From Ruminococcaceae bacterium UBA5905 (GTDB lineage: Bacteria; Bacillota; Clostridia; Oscillospirales; Acutalibacteraceae): DNA of 15,995 nucleotides. Below, piece by piece: positions 1-7,582 of this stretch. Within the stretch, counting starts at the first letter, position 1. Every line of letters starts with the position of its first letter. Under the pieces are notes generated by a model that saw only the letters and a list, made by a program, of their open reading frames with translations, had not been told where the DNA came from and ran no database searches. The stretch is from NCBI GenBank assembly GCA_002431285.1, contig DJEF01000048.1, forward strand, positions 1-15,995, written 5' to 3'. The translations under genes were made by a program, and so were the position numbers.

Positions 1-249
1 TTCATTGCCGCCGTTCGGAAATTTATGCAGATGGATAAGCTGACTGCACCGCTGCTGCGGGAACTCATTGACCGTATAGATGTGTACGAAGTGACCGGGA
101 CGGGCAAAAACCGCAAGCAGATGATAAAGATACACTATAAGTTTGTAGGGTATCTGGAACTGCCGAGCCTTGTGAGCAGACACAACTACCGAGAAGAAAC
201 CCGCAAGGGCGTTGCCGTGGAATATGTTCCGAACGCACAATCGGCATAA
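1..249 (+). CDS. Large serine recombinase, C-terminal end only (partial)
   Basis: The frame is open from the window's left edge to a TAA at 247-249, giving about 82 residues. The tail contains LTAPLLRELIDRIDVYEV, then a basic stretch and IHYKFVGYLELPS. This is the style of the DUF4368 region that ends many large serine recombinases of clostridial integrative and conjugative elements. Such enzymes cut and rejoin DNA at element ends through an N-terminal catalytic serine domain, which lies outside this window, so activity cannot be judged. In elements of this type the recombinase gene often sits at one extremity, with the attachment site shortly after its stop. That would put the chromosome junction somewhere in 250-357. 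It could instead be a truncated remnant. Family assignment is fairly secure, intactness is unknown. Confidence 0.75.
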   Translation, partial: FIAAVRKFMQMDKLTAPLLRELIDRIDVYEVTGTGKNRKQMIKIHYKFVGYLELPSLVSRHNYREETRKGVAVEYVPNAQSA

Positions 250-276
250 TAAAAAAGAGCAGGACGACTCCTGCTC
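249..276 (-). terminator. Hairpin with U-tract, minus-strand terminator
   Basis: GAGCAGGA (257-264) and TCCTGCTC (269-276) form a perfect 8-bp stem with a 4-base loop. Read on the minus strand it is followed by TTTTTTATT (256 downward), a classic intrinsic terminator. Read on the plus strand there is no U-run, so it only weakly ends the recombinase transcript. It is a second stop for transcription leaving the tRNA gene. Confidence 0.65.
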
Positions 277-300
277 ATACATACAAAGAGGCGCAAAAAG

Positions 301-356
301 GCAAAAAGAAATCGAGTGTCCTCATCCAACTCTCAGGTTGGTTAAGAACACTCGAT
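301..356 (-). terminator. Terminator of the tRNA-Pro gene
   Basis: An outer 9-bp stem, ATCGAGTGT (311-319) with ACACTCGAT (348-356), encloses an inner 5-bp stem, CCAAC (326-330) with GTTGG (337-341). On the minus strand the hairpin is followed by TTCTTTTTGC. It begins one base after the tRNA's CCA, so it ends the tRNA transcript. Confidence 0.7.
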
Positions 357-357
357 A

Positions 358-433
358 TGGTCCGAGTGGCGAGACTTGAACTCACGGCCTCTTGACCCCC
401 AGTCAAGCGCGCTACCAACTGCGCCACACCCGG
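358..433 (-). tRNA. tRNA-Pro (anticodon GGG)
   Basis: Read on the minus strand the 76-base gene folds as a full cloverleaf. The acceptor is CCGGGTG with CACTCGG (one G-U pair). The D stem is GCGC/GCGC. The anticodon stem is CTTGA/TCAAG with loop CTGGGGG, giving anticodon GGG, which reads CCC proline codons. The T stem is GTGAG/CTCGC with loop TTCAAGT. The discriminator is A and CCA is encoded at 358-360. It has its own promoter at 466-494 and a terminator directly after it. Confidence 0.95.
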
Positions 434-465
434 ATATTGCAGCCGCTTTTGCAACCGCAAGCGCT

Positions 466-494
466 ATTATAACACAGCATCCCCTAAATTGCAA
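466..494 (-). promoter_or_regulatory. Promoter of tRNA-Pro
   Basis: On the minus strand TTGCAA (489-494) is followed by 17 bases and a perfect TATAAT (466-471). Expected transcription start is about 459, some 26 bases before the mature tRNA end. Near-consensus for the housekeeping sigma factor. Confidence 0.8.
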
Positions 495-631
495 GGGAAA
501 ATTTTGTTTTTCTTCGTTTTTTTATTCTCCGTACGGCCGGTTCAAAAGAACGCCGCCAAAAAGGCCCGGCGCCAGTGCGCCCGAAAGACTGTCGGTTACG
601 GAAAAGGATAGCGCTCCCCGAACAAAAGCAG

Positions 632-660
632 TTGCCATTCGAGACATAACGCGGTATAAT
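632..660 (+). promoter_or_regulatory. Promoter of the jetABCD (Wadjet) operon
   Basis: TTGCCA (632-637), a 17-base spacer and a perfect TATAAT (655-660) form a near-consensus housekeeping promoter pointing at jetA, with a start near 667. Between it and the divergent tRNA promoter (495-631) I see no gene and only an A/T-rich patch around 500-530. This suggests steady rather than tightly induced expression. Confidence 0.75.
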
Positions 661-666
661 GTGAAT

Positions 667-823
667 AAAGGGAACATTTCAGTTCGAAAGCGGACGATGG
701 GATGTCACGGCCACTGCCAGCGGCCGCCCGTGCCTCTCCGGTATGAAACGCGGCGGCCGGATCGGTATGAGAACCGTCGCCCGAGCCGCCCACCCCAAGA
801 TGTCTCACGCAGGAGGAAGTTTC
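667..823 (+). other. Untranslated leader of the jet operon
   Basis: About 155 bases separate the predicted transcript start from the jetA ATG, long for a constitutive operon. The leader holds an imperfect repeat of CGGTATGA (at about 739 and 764), GC-rich segments able to pair, and an in-frame ATG at 743 with no convincing ribosome site. I do not recognise a known riboswitch. Confidence 0.4.
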
Positions 824-2221
824 ATGAAATTTTTTGAAGCGATACCCGGCGAGCTTTTCTCCCCTCTGGCCTCTCCCAATCGCGCTCTGTATGCCGATGC
901 GCTGGACGTGCTGTACGCCGTCTATCAGGATAATCTCAAAATACGCGAGGACACCCTGTATACCATGCTGCGCAGCCGCTTGGAGCAGCAGCTGGCAGAC
1001 GCCACCTTTGACGGGGAGGATATCGACGAGGAGGAGCTGCGGGATATCCCCGGCCGCGCCCGTTTCCTGATCCGCAAGCTCTGCGGCAAAGGCTGGTTTG
1101 AAAAAGAACGGGGCGACGACTTCGAGGAATACATCACCGTCCCGGGATACAGCAGCCGTCTGTTGGAGCTGTTTCATCAGCTCCGGGACGACAACCCGAT
1201 CCGGGGGTATTCCTATGTGTTCGGCACCTATTCCACATTGAAAGTCGCCCACGAAAGCGGAACCGTATACGACAAAATGGCCGCCGTTTACAGCGCCTAT
1301 GACAACACCTGCGCGCTGATCCGTCTGCTGCAGATGGTCTATCACAACGTGAAGCACTATTTTCAGGTGCAGATGGATATGCAGGACCTCAATCAGGTGC
1401 TAGCCTCCCACTTCAACGATTTCGGGCAGAAGGTGATCCAGGCCTACATACGCCCCTTGAAAATCAAAGATTCCGTTCCGAAATACCGTGTGCCCATCCA
1501 AACAATTTTGCGGGCATGGACAGAAGACGACGGACTGCTGATGGCCATGGCGAAAGCCGCCTGCGAGGATAAACGCGGAGAAACGCCGGAGCAATGCCGC
1601 GCCGACCTGCTGCGGAAAATCTTCTGGATCGAGGACCGCTACGGCAGCATCGAGCAGGACTATCTGGATGAGATCGACACACAGGTTCGGCGATACACCC
1701 GCGCCGCCACGCAGAAAATCGAAAATCTGACCAATCGGGATCAGAGCGCCCGCGGCAATCTGAACACGCTCCTGACGGCCCTCTCCGGAAATCGCCGGGC
1801 CTCGGACCTGGTGGATGAGATACAGCCCGCCTTTCAGCTGTATGAGCAATCCTGCCTGTCCGAAAAGAGTCTGTGGTACCGCAAGCGTCCCGGGAAACGG
1901 ACAAAGGCCGCGCCGGTGCTCATACAGGACACACAGCCGGATACGGAGGCCGCCGCCCGGGCGGCGCAGCTGCTGCGATCGGAATACGGCCGGGCGGCCG
2001 TGGAGGCCTACGTACAGGGCTGGCTGGGGGACGCGGAGACCTGCGGCTCCGGAGATCTGTCCCTCCGGGGGGACAAAGACTATGTTATGAGCCTGCTGGC
2101 CATTCTGGGCAGCAAAAGCCCCTCCGCCGGTTACACCGTGGAGGAAATGGACGGCTTCTTTCAGGAAAACGGATATCGGATCCCACAGATACAAATACAC
2201 CGGAAGGAGAAAACGCCATGA
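824..2221 (+). CDS. jetA: Wadjet defence protein JetA (kleisin/MukF-like, DUF5716-type)
   Basis: This 465-residue protein starts MKFFEAIPGELFSPL. The family resemblance and the jetB-jetC-jetD order behind it identify it as the JetA/DUF5716 type rather than the DUF3375 JetA of type I systems. JetA is the kleisin-like subunit: it bridges the two ATPase heads of JetC and carries JetB, forming an SMC-like motor that extrudes DNA loops in the cytoplasm. The N-terminal ~100 residues look like a helical/winged-helix dimer region, the middle (about 140-350) is long and helical, and the C-terminal ~90 residues contain a compact helical domain. The ATG at 824 was chosen because AGGAGG lies at 811-816, seven bases upstream; an upstream in-frame ATG at 743 has no such site. 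The stop overlaps jetB by ATGA. Subtype (probably II) is my recollection of the families, not a computed result. Confidence 0.85.
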   Translation: MKFFEAIPGELFSPLASPNRALYADALDVLYAVYQDNLKIREDTLYTMLRSRLEQQLADATFDGEDIDEEELRDIPGRARFLIRKLCGKGWFEKERGDDFEEYITVPGYSSRLLELFHQLRDDNPIRGYSYVFGTYSTLKVAHESGTVYDKMAAVYSAYDNTCALIRLLQMVYHNVKHYFQVQMDMQDLNQVLASHFNDFGQKVIQAYIRPLKIKDSVPKYRVPIQTILRAWTEDDGLLMAMAKAACEDKRGETPEQCRADLLRKIFWIEDRYGSIEQDYLDEIDTQVRRYTRAATQKIENLTNRDQSARGNLNTLLTALSGNRRASDLVDEIQPAFQLYEQSCLSEKSLWYRKRPGKRTKAAPVLIQDTQPDTEAAARAAQLLRSEYGRAAVEAYVQGWLGDAETCGSGDLSLRGDKDYVMSLLAILGSKSPSAGYTVEEMDGFFQENGYRIPQIQIHRKEKTP

Positions 2222-2847
2222 ATTTTGACTTCATCACCGGAGCGACGGCCAAAGAACTGGATCAGTTTCGCTCCGTATGCAATCAGCTGCTCAGCCGCAC
2301 CTATATCGTGCGCACGGTCTGCGTGCCGGGCAAGGGGCGCGTGGACAACCCGGATTATCTGTTCCTGGCACGGCACTATGAGGCTGTACAGGACTATCTG
2401 AGCCTGCTGGACTGGGATCTGCGCCGGGACGATCTCAACGGATACTTTTACGTGCTGAATACCGACGAGGCAAACCGCTGCAATCTCAGCAAAAAGGAGA
2501 CGGCCATCCTGCTGGCGCTGCGGCTGATCTACGAAGAAAATCTGGAGCGTCTGGGGATGGAGCAGGATGCCGCCTGCACAGTGCGCGATATTCTGGAAAA
2601 GGTGGTCACGGATTATCCCGTATTCCCCTCAAAGCCGAATATGGAGGAGGTCAAGCGGGCGCTGACCCGGCTGGAGAACCACTCCGTCATTCAGCGCATC
2701 GAGGGAAAATTCAATGAGAGCCGCTGCCGCATCACCATCCTGCCGACGATCCTGTCCGCCGTTTCCGCCGACAAACTGAATCTTGTCGCCGCCGCATTGC
2801 GAAAGGAGGAGACCGATGAAGAAGCTCAAGAAGATCCTGCTGATTAA
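2218..2847 (+). CDS. jetB: Wadjet defence protein JetB (MukE-like, DUF4194)
   Basis: A 209-residue protein starting MNFDFITGATAKELDQF. It matches the DUF4194 type in size and layout: an N-terminal helical part, then a conserved stretch around residues 55-110 with DYLSLLDWDL and ETAILLALRLIYEE, then a winged-helix-like C-terminal part around residues 125-185. JetB is the KITE-type partner of the kleisin JetA in the JetABC motor. GGAAGGAG at 2202-2209 precedes the ATG, which overlaps the jetA stop (ATGA), so the two are translationally coupled. The last 32 bases overlap the start of jetC in another frame, and the C-terminus is very acidic (ETDEEAQEDPAD). Assignment rests on family resemblance plus operon position. 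Confidence 0.85.
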   Translation: MNFDFITGATAKELDQFRSVCNQLLSRTYIVRTVCVPGKGRVDNPDYLFLARHYEAVQDYLSLLDWDLRRDDLNGYFYVLNTDEANRCNLSKKETAILLALRLIYEENLERLGMEQDAACTVRDILEKVVTDYPVFPSKPNMEEVKRALTRLENHSVIQRIEGKFNESRCRITILPTILSAVSADKLNLVAAALRKEETDEEAQEDPAD

Positions 2848-5800
2848 CTGGCTCTATTTCAGCAAGGAGCTCATCGAGGTGGGAGATATCAATTTCCTGA
2901 CCGGGAAAAACGGCGCGGGGAAATCCACGGTCATCGACGCCCTGCAGATCGTCCTGCTGGGGGAGACAAACGCCCGGAATTTCAATCAGGCTGCCAACGA
3001 AAAATCCCAGCGGACCCTCGACGGCTATCTGCGCGCCGACATGGACGAGCACAATCCCCATTCCCGCCGGGGAAAGGATTTCTCCACTTATATCGCCTGC
3101 GAATGGCAGGACGAGCTGAACGGCGGCAGCTTTGTGACCGGCGTGCTGTTCGACTGTCGCAGCGACGGCGGACGGAGAGATTACTTCTTCACCTATACCG
3201 GCACCCTGCCGGCAAACTGCTTCATTGAGCAGGGAGAGGCGATGGAGATTGCAGACCTGCGCCGATATCTGAAAGAGAATTACACCAAAGTCGAATTCTA
3301 TGACTCCCAGAAAGATTACCGCCGCGATATGCTGGCCAAATGGAATATCCACTCCGATGCGATCCTGCGGCTGATGAAAAAGGCGATCTCTTTCCGCCCC
3401 ATTGTGGATATCCAGAAATTTATCACGGAGAATATCTGCGATATACCGGACAGACCCGACATCGAGCTGATGCAGCAGAATATCCGGGATTATAAACGGC
3501 ATGAGCAATTGGCGCAGCGGCAGGAGGAGAAGCTCGCGGCGCTGCGCCAGATCGGCCGCCTGTTTCAGGATATGAACCTGACCACGGAGCGCTGGCAGAT
3601 CCAGTCCTTTCTGGTGCAGTGGGCGGAAAAGGAGCTGGCACAGACGAAGATCGACCGGCGGGAATTGGATAGGCAGGACTGCATCCACCAGCTTGCCTCC
3701 GTGAACGAGCGCATCGAGGAGCTGTCCCGCCGGATCGAGCAGCGGGAGGAGCGCCGCCGGGAGCTGGAACAGGCCTGCGCCCAAAGCGACGTCTATCAGG
3801 AAGAAAATCGCCTGCGAGAGCGGAAACGGCGCTTACAGGAGGAGCAGAAAAAGCTGGACGAAGGCATCCAAAATCTGGCGCAGGAGATCCGCCGAGAATC
3901 CCAGCGAATGACCCGGATGACACAGCTCTGCCCAGAGGTGCCGGACCGGGACACCGGGGACGGGCTGGCGTCCGTGCGACGGGCGGCGGAGAGCGCCGGG
4001 AACGCCTTCGCCGTCTTCGCCGACGGCGGCCCCGCAATGTTCTCCGGCTCCGCCGCACCGTTCCGGGCGGCGCAGGAGGCCACGGACGCCTTTTATCAGG
4101 CGGCCCGCTCCGCCCTCCGCGAAATCGAAAACCGCACAGCCGATTGGAAAAGGCAGAAAGAGGAGAAAACCGCCATCCTCACCCGTCTGCGTGAAAATAT
4201 CAAGGATTACCCCCGGGGACTGATCCCATTCAAAGAGCAGCTGGAAGAAGCACTGCGCCGCGCGGCGGGCCAGCCGATCTCCGTGCACATTCTGGCAGAT
4301 CTGCTGGAGGTTTCCGACGAACGCTGGCGCGGCGCCGTGGAGGGATATCTGAACAGCCAGAAGTTCTATCTCCTGGTGGAGCCGGAGCACTACCCGGAAG
4401 CGCTGCGCATCTGTGACCGGCTCAAAAACGAGCTGCAGTTCCGCGCATTCGGGCTCGTGGACATCGAAAAGCTGCGGGAGAAAGAGACGATCCGCGCCGC
4501 GGAGGGCAGTCTGGCCGACATGGTGGAAACGGACAACCCGCTGGCCCGCAGCTATGTGGACTATCTGCTGGGACGGGTCATGCGCTGCGACCGCGCGGAG
4601 CAGCTGCGCGGCCATAAGACGGCCATCACCGCCGACGGTATGCTGTATCAGGGATACGTCGCCCGCCCGCTTTCCCGGGACCGGATGGAGGATGCCTACA
4701 TCGGCCGCCGCGCCGTACAGCTGCAGAGGGAACGGCTGGAGAAAGAGCTGGCGCAGCTGGAGAGTGAGCTGCAACACTGGAGCCCGATACAGAGCGCCCT
4801 CTCCGCGCTGGAGGAACCGCTTTTCACCCCGCGCTTTGTGGAACACGATATCGCCGAGAAGCTGGAGGCCCATCAGCGCTGTCTCGCCATCGACCGGGAC
4901 GTAACTGCGCTCGACGAACAGCTGGCGCGGCTGGATCTCCTGTGGCTCGACGAGCAGAGACGGACGATCGAAACCCTGAAAACGGAGATTCGTCAGCTGG
5001 ACAGGGAAAAGGACGAATCCAACAGGCAAAAAGGGCAGCTGGAAGAACGCATCCGTGACCTGGAGGAGGCGTCTTTGCCGGAGGCTCGCCGAGAGCTTGC
5101 CGACGCGGAGAATCTGCTGAATGACACATTCCCCGAGAGCTATCGGGAGACCGTCGGCATTCCGCGGTATACACAGGAATTCGCCCGTCTGAGAAGCGCC
5201 GAAAAAATTCGCAGGAATTTCAACGACAGTCTCGCCCAAAGCCAAAAGGCGCGCGCGTCTGCGCAGGCGGCGCTGTTTGCGGCCCGCCGGGAGTATGCCG
5301 ATACATTCAAGCCCTGCTCCTTCCTGATCGAAGCCATGGACAACGACGAATTCGCGGCGGAGCAGCGGGCGCTGGAGGAGAGCGAGCTCCCCCAATACCG
5401 CGAAAAAATCCGGGCCGCCCGGGAAAGCGCCATGGAGCAGTTCCGCAACGATTTCCTCGCCAAATTGAAATCCAGCATTGATCAGGTCAAAAGTCAGGTG
5501 AGGGAACTGAACCGGGCACTGAAGCAGGCGCAATTCGGGACGGATCGGTATCAGTTCTGTGTGGAGCGGAATCCGGACTATGCGGAATACTATGACATGA
5601 TCATGGCGCCGGAGCTGATGGAGGGGGATCTGGGGCTTTTGGCGATGCCTTTTCAGGAAAAATACGGTCCGCTGATCGAAAAACTGTTCAGCCAGATCAC
5701 CACCACGGACGATACCCAGCTCAATGCCCGCAAGCAGACCGAGCTGCAGGAAAATATCGTCCGGTACACCGATTTCCGCACCTATCTGCGGTTCGATCTG

Positions 5801-6172
5801 GAAACGACCGACCAGAACGGTTCAACGCAGCTGCTGTCCCAAACCCTGAATACCAAATCCGGCGGCGAAACGCAAACCCCGTTTTATATCGCGGTTCTGG
5901 CCTCCTTTGCCCAGCAATACCGGGTCAACGAAACCGGCAGCCTGGCCAATTCCGTGCGGCTGGTGGTGTTTGACGAGGCGTTCAATAAAATGGACAGCGA
6001 CCGCATCACGGAAAGCGTGCGTCTGCTGCGAAAAATGGGGCTGCAGGCCATCATCTGCACTCCGCCGGATAAGGTGGCGGACATCATGCCCCTCGCAGAC
6101 CGCACCCTGCTGGTGGACAAGAGCGGCTATCGGATGCACATTCTTCCCTTTGACAAGGAGTACGCAGGATGA
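2816..6172 (+). CDS. jetC: Wadjet defence ATPase JetC (SMC/MukB-like)
   Basis: This is the motor subunit, 1118 residues. Residues 30-38 are the Walker A loop GKNGAGKST. Residues 1015-1018 are the ABC signature SGGE, and VVFDEAF with D1053-E1054 is the Walker B pair with catalytic glutamate. The ATPase is therefore complete. Between the head halves lie coiled-coil arms, clearest at about 295-365 and 635-765, rich in Glu, Arg and Leu. The globular segment near 490-560 (ADLLEVSDERWRGAVEGYL) occupies the hinge position. Known role of the family: ATP-driven DNA loop extrusion with JetA and JetB, presenting small closed circles to JetD. AAGGAGGA at 2803-2810 fixes the ATG at 2816, inside the end of jetB. 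An in-frame ATG at 2783 is an inferior start. The stop overlaps jetD by ATGA. I see no frameshift. Confidence 0.9.
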   Translation: MKKLKKILLINWLYFSKELIEVGDINFLTGKNGAGKSTVIDALQIVLLGETNARNFNQAANEKSQRTLDGYLRADMDEHNPHSRRGKDFSTYIACEWQDELNGGSFVTGVLFDCRSDGGRRDYFFTYTGTLPANCFIEQGEAMEIADLRRYLKENYTKVEFYDSQKDYRRDMLAKWNIHSDAILRLMKKAISFRPIVDIQKFITENICDIPDRPDIELMQQNIRDYKRHEQLAQRQEEKLAALRQIGRLFQDMNLTTERWQIQSFLVQWAEKELAQTKIDRRELDRQDCIHQLASVNERIEELSRRIEQREERRRELEQACAQSDVYQEENRLRERKRRLQEEQKKLDEGIQNLAQEIRRESQRMTRMTQLCPEVPDRDTGDGLASVRRAAESAGNAFAVFADGGPAMFSGSAAPFRAAQEATDAFYQAARSALREIENRTADWKRQKEEKTAILTRLRENIKDYPRGLIPFKEQLEEALRRAAGQPISVHILADLLEVSDERWRGAVEGYLNSQKFYLLVEPEHYPEALRICDRLKNELQFRAFGLVDIEKLREKETIRAAEGSLADMVETDNPLARSYVDYLLGRVMRCDRAEQLRGHKTAITADGMLYQGYVARPLSRDRMEDAYIGRRAVQLQRERLEKELAQLESELQHWSPIQSALSALEEPLFTPRFVEHDIAEKLEAHQRCLAIDRDVTALDEQLARLDLLWLDEQRRTIETLKTEIRQLDREKDESNRQKGQLEERIRDLEEASLPEARRELADAENLLNDTFPESYRETVGIPRYTQEFARLRSAEKIRRNFNDSLAQSQKARASAQAALFAARREYADTFKPCSFLIEAMDNDEFAAEQRALEESELPQYREKIRAARESAMEQFRNDFLAKLKSSIDQVKSQVRELNRALKQAQFGTDRYQFCVERNPDYAEYYDMIMAPELMEGDLGLLAMPFQEKYGPLIEKLFSQITTTDDTQLNARKQTELQENIVRYTDFRTYLRFDLETTDQNGSTQLLSQTLNTKSGGETQTPFYIAVLASFAQQYRVNETGSLANSVRLVVFDEAFNKMDSDRITESVRLLRKMGLQAIICTPPDKVADIMPLADRTLLVDKSGYRMHILPFDKEYAG

Positions 6173-7422
6173 AAGAAACGCAGATCATTCTGAACCGGCT
6201 GTTAGACCGGTTCGAGAACAGCAAGCACCTTTCGAAGCCCCATACCTCCAAACGCCGCGTTATGCTGCGCGTGGACAAAAAGGAGCTGCCGGAATACGAC
6301 TTTGAGGATGCCGCCGTCCGGGATGCCTACAATGCCGCGGCGCAGGCGCTGGAGCGGCAGTCTCTGATACAGCTGGAATGGGACAGAAAGCCGGTGGTTT
6401 TCTCCGCCGTCATTCTGAATCTGGAGCAGGTCCCGGCGTGCTATGCGCTGGCGGGAAGACTGCATCCGCGCGAAAGGGCGGAGCGGCTGGCCGCTCGTGT
6501 GTCGCGGGAACTGGCGGCCGTTTCCGTCCCCTGGATCGCGGACTGGCGGGAGGAGGTGTGCACGGCGGCGCGGGAGCAGCTGAAGATCCCGCCCTTCTGC
6601 AAAGACAACGACCGGGCGCTGCCGGACCTGCTTTGCGCTTTCCGGCAGTATGCAGCGCTGGACGACAGCATCACCATGCGCGCCTTCAGCAGCCGCTGCT
6701 TTCACGACACGAAATACTTTGAGCGCCATGTGCGGGAGACATTTCTGCGCATCGCGCGGAAATATTGCACCGATTTGGCCGCCGCCTGTCAGGAGACGGA
6801 GCTGGGCGAGCGGGATCAGCTGGCGCTGCTGGGCATTTATGCCCGCCCGGAGCTATACGAAATATCCGGAGCCTGTCTCATCCGGACGCAGCGGGGCTCT
6901 CTCGACGTCCGCGCCGCCGAGCCATACGGCATCGCGCTGCCCAGCACGCTGGTGGACGCGGTGACGGAAATCGAGCCGGCGGGCATCTGCCGGGTCACCT
7001 TCATCGAAAACAAAACCAATTACGACGAGTATCTGTTGTCCGAAAAGCAGCCGGATGAACTGGTGGTCTACCACGGCGGGTTTTTAAGTCCGCAGAAGAA
7101 AAAGCTCTTCGCCGTGCTGTCCGACGCCTTGTCCGGGACCGAAGAGGTGCGGTTCTGGGCCGATATCGACCGGGGCGGTTTCCGGATGTTCGACCATCTG
7201 CAAGGCATTTTCCCCCCATTGAAGCCGATGCGGATGGACGGCCGTGTGGTGGAGCAGTATCACGAAAGCGGCCTTTCCCGCCCGGAAAAATACCTGGATC
7301 AGCTGGCGGCGGAACTGCACGCCGGTCAGTATCCGCTGTTCACCGAGGCCATTCAGGCGATCCTGCAATACGGCGTCACCGTCGAGCAGGAGGCACTCTT
7401 GCATGACCGCCGCAACGCCTGA
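6169..7422 (+). CDS. jetD: Wadjet nuclease JetD (Toprim-containing, topoisomerase VI A-like)
   Basis: A 417-residue protein starting MKETQIILNRLLDRFENSK, of the JetD type (DUF3322/DUF2220-like). JetD is the effector: it cleaves small circular DNA once the JetABC motor has pumped it, blocking plasmid transformation. The C-terminal third carries a Toprim-like acidic set: E280 in FIENKTNYDEYL and D332 and D334 in WADIDRGGF, the expected metal-binding residues. The N-terminal half is helical and presumably holds the DNA- and arm-binding region. Start at 6169 follows AAGGAG at 6155-6160 and overlaps the jetC stop by ATGA, so all four genes are coupled. Catalytic residues look intact, so a working system is likely. 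The exact subtype is not settled. Confidence 0.88.
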   Translation: MKETQIILNRLLDRFENSKHLSKPHTSKRRVMLRVDKKELPEYDFEDAAVRDAYNAAAQALERQSLIQLEWDRKPVVFSAVILNLEQVPACYALAGRLHPRERAERLAARVSRELAAVSVPWIADWREEVCTAAREQLKIPPFCKDNDRALPDLLCAFRQYAALDDSITMRAFSSRCFHDTKYFERHVRETFLRIARKYCTDLAAACQETELGERDQLALLGIYARPELYEISGACLIRTQRGSLDVRAAEPYGIALPSTLVDAVTEIEPAGICRVTFIENKTNYDEYLLSEKQPDELVVYHGGFLSPQKKKLFAVLSDALSGTEEVRFWADIDRGGFRMFDHLQGIFPPLKPMRMDGRVVEQYHESGLSRPEKYLDQLAAELHAGQYPLFTEAIQAILQYGVTVEQEALLHDRRNA

Positions 7423-7469
7423 GGTTTTAAGTTCCCCGGGTGCACCGGTTCTCCAAGAAACCATACAAA

Positions 7470-7504
7470 AGCCGCCGGCAGACTGAGTCTGCCGACGGCT
7501 TTTT
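7470..7504. terminator. Terminator after jetD (bidirectional)
   Basis: AGCCGCCGGCAGA (7470-7482) pairs with TCTGCCGACGGCT (7488-7500) with one mismatch. The plus strand continues with TTTTT to 7504, ending the jet operon. The minus strand reads into TTTTG, so it is also a back-up stop for the convergent oxidoreductase gene. Confidence 0.8.
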
Positions 7505-7548
7505 CAGCGGGATCATCGGTGGATAAGTTTCGATCGTTCTGCGTTTCC

Positions 7549-7582
7549 AAAAAGCCCTCACCGTCCTGTGTCTGTGGGCTTT
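7549..7582 (-). terminator. Terminator of the oxidoreductase gene
   Basis: On the minus strand, AAAGCCC (7582 down to 7576), an 18-base loop and GGGCTTT (7557 down to 7551) form a 7-bp stem followed by more T to 7549. It begins within the stop codon of the oxidoreductase. The wide loop makes it moderate in strength. Confidence 0.55.

Noticed and set aside
275..460. Minus-strand 61-residue ORF across the tRNA
   Set aside because: It is the translation of the tRNA-Pro gene and its terminator, a common false protein call.
743..823. N-terminal extension of JetA from the ATG at 743
   Set aside because: The 27 added residues are Arg/Gly-rich and lack a ribosome site, while AGGAGG sits just before the ATG at 824.
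596..1357. Minus-strand 253-residue ORF opposite the jet promoter and jetA
   Set aside because: Low-complexity product of a GC-rich antisense frame, no ribosome site, overlaps a well-supported promoter and jetA.
3833..5533. 566-residue minus-strand ORF opposite jetC
   Set aside because: Antisense shadow of jetC coiled-coil codons; no start signal and no recognisable domain.
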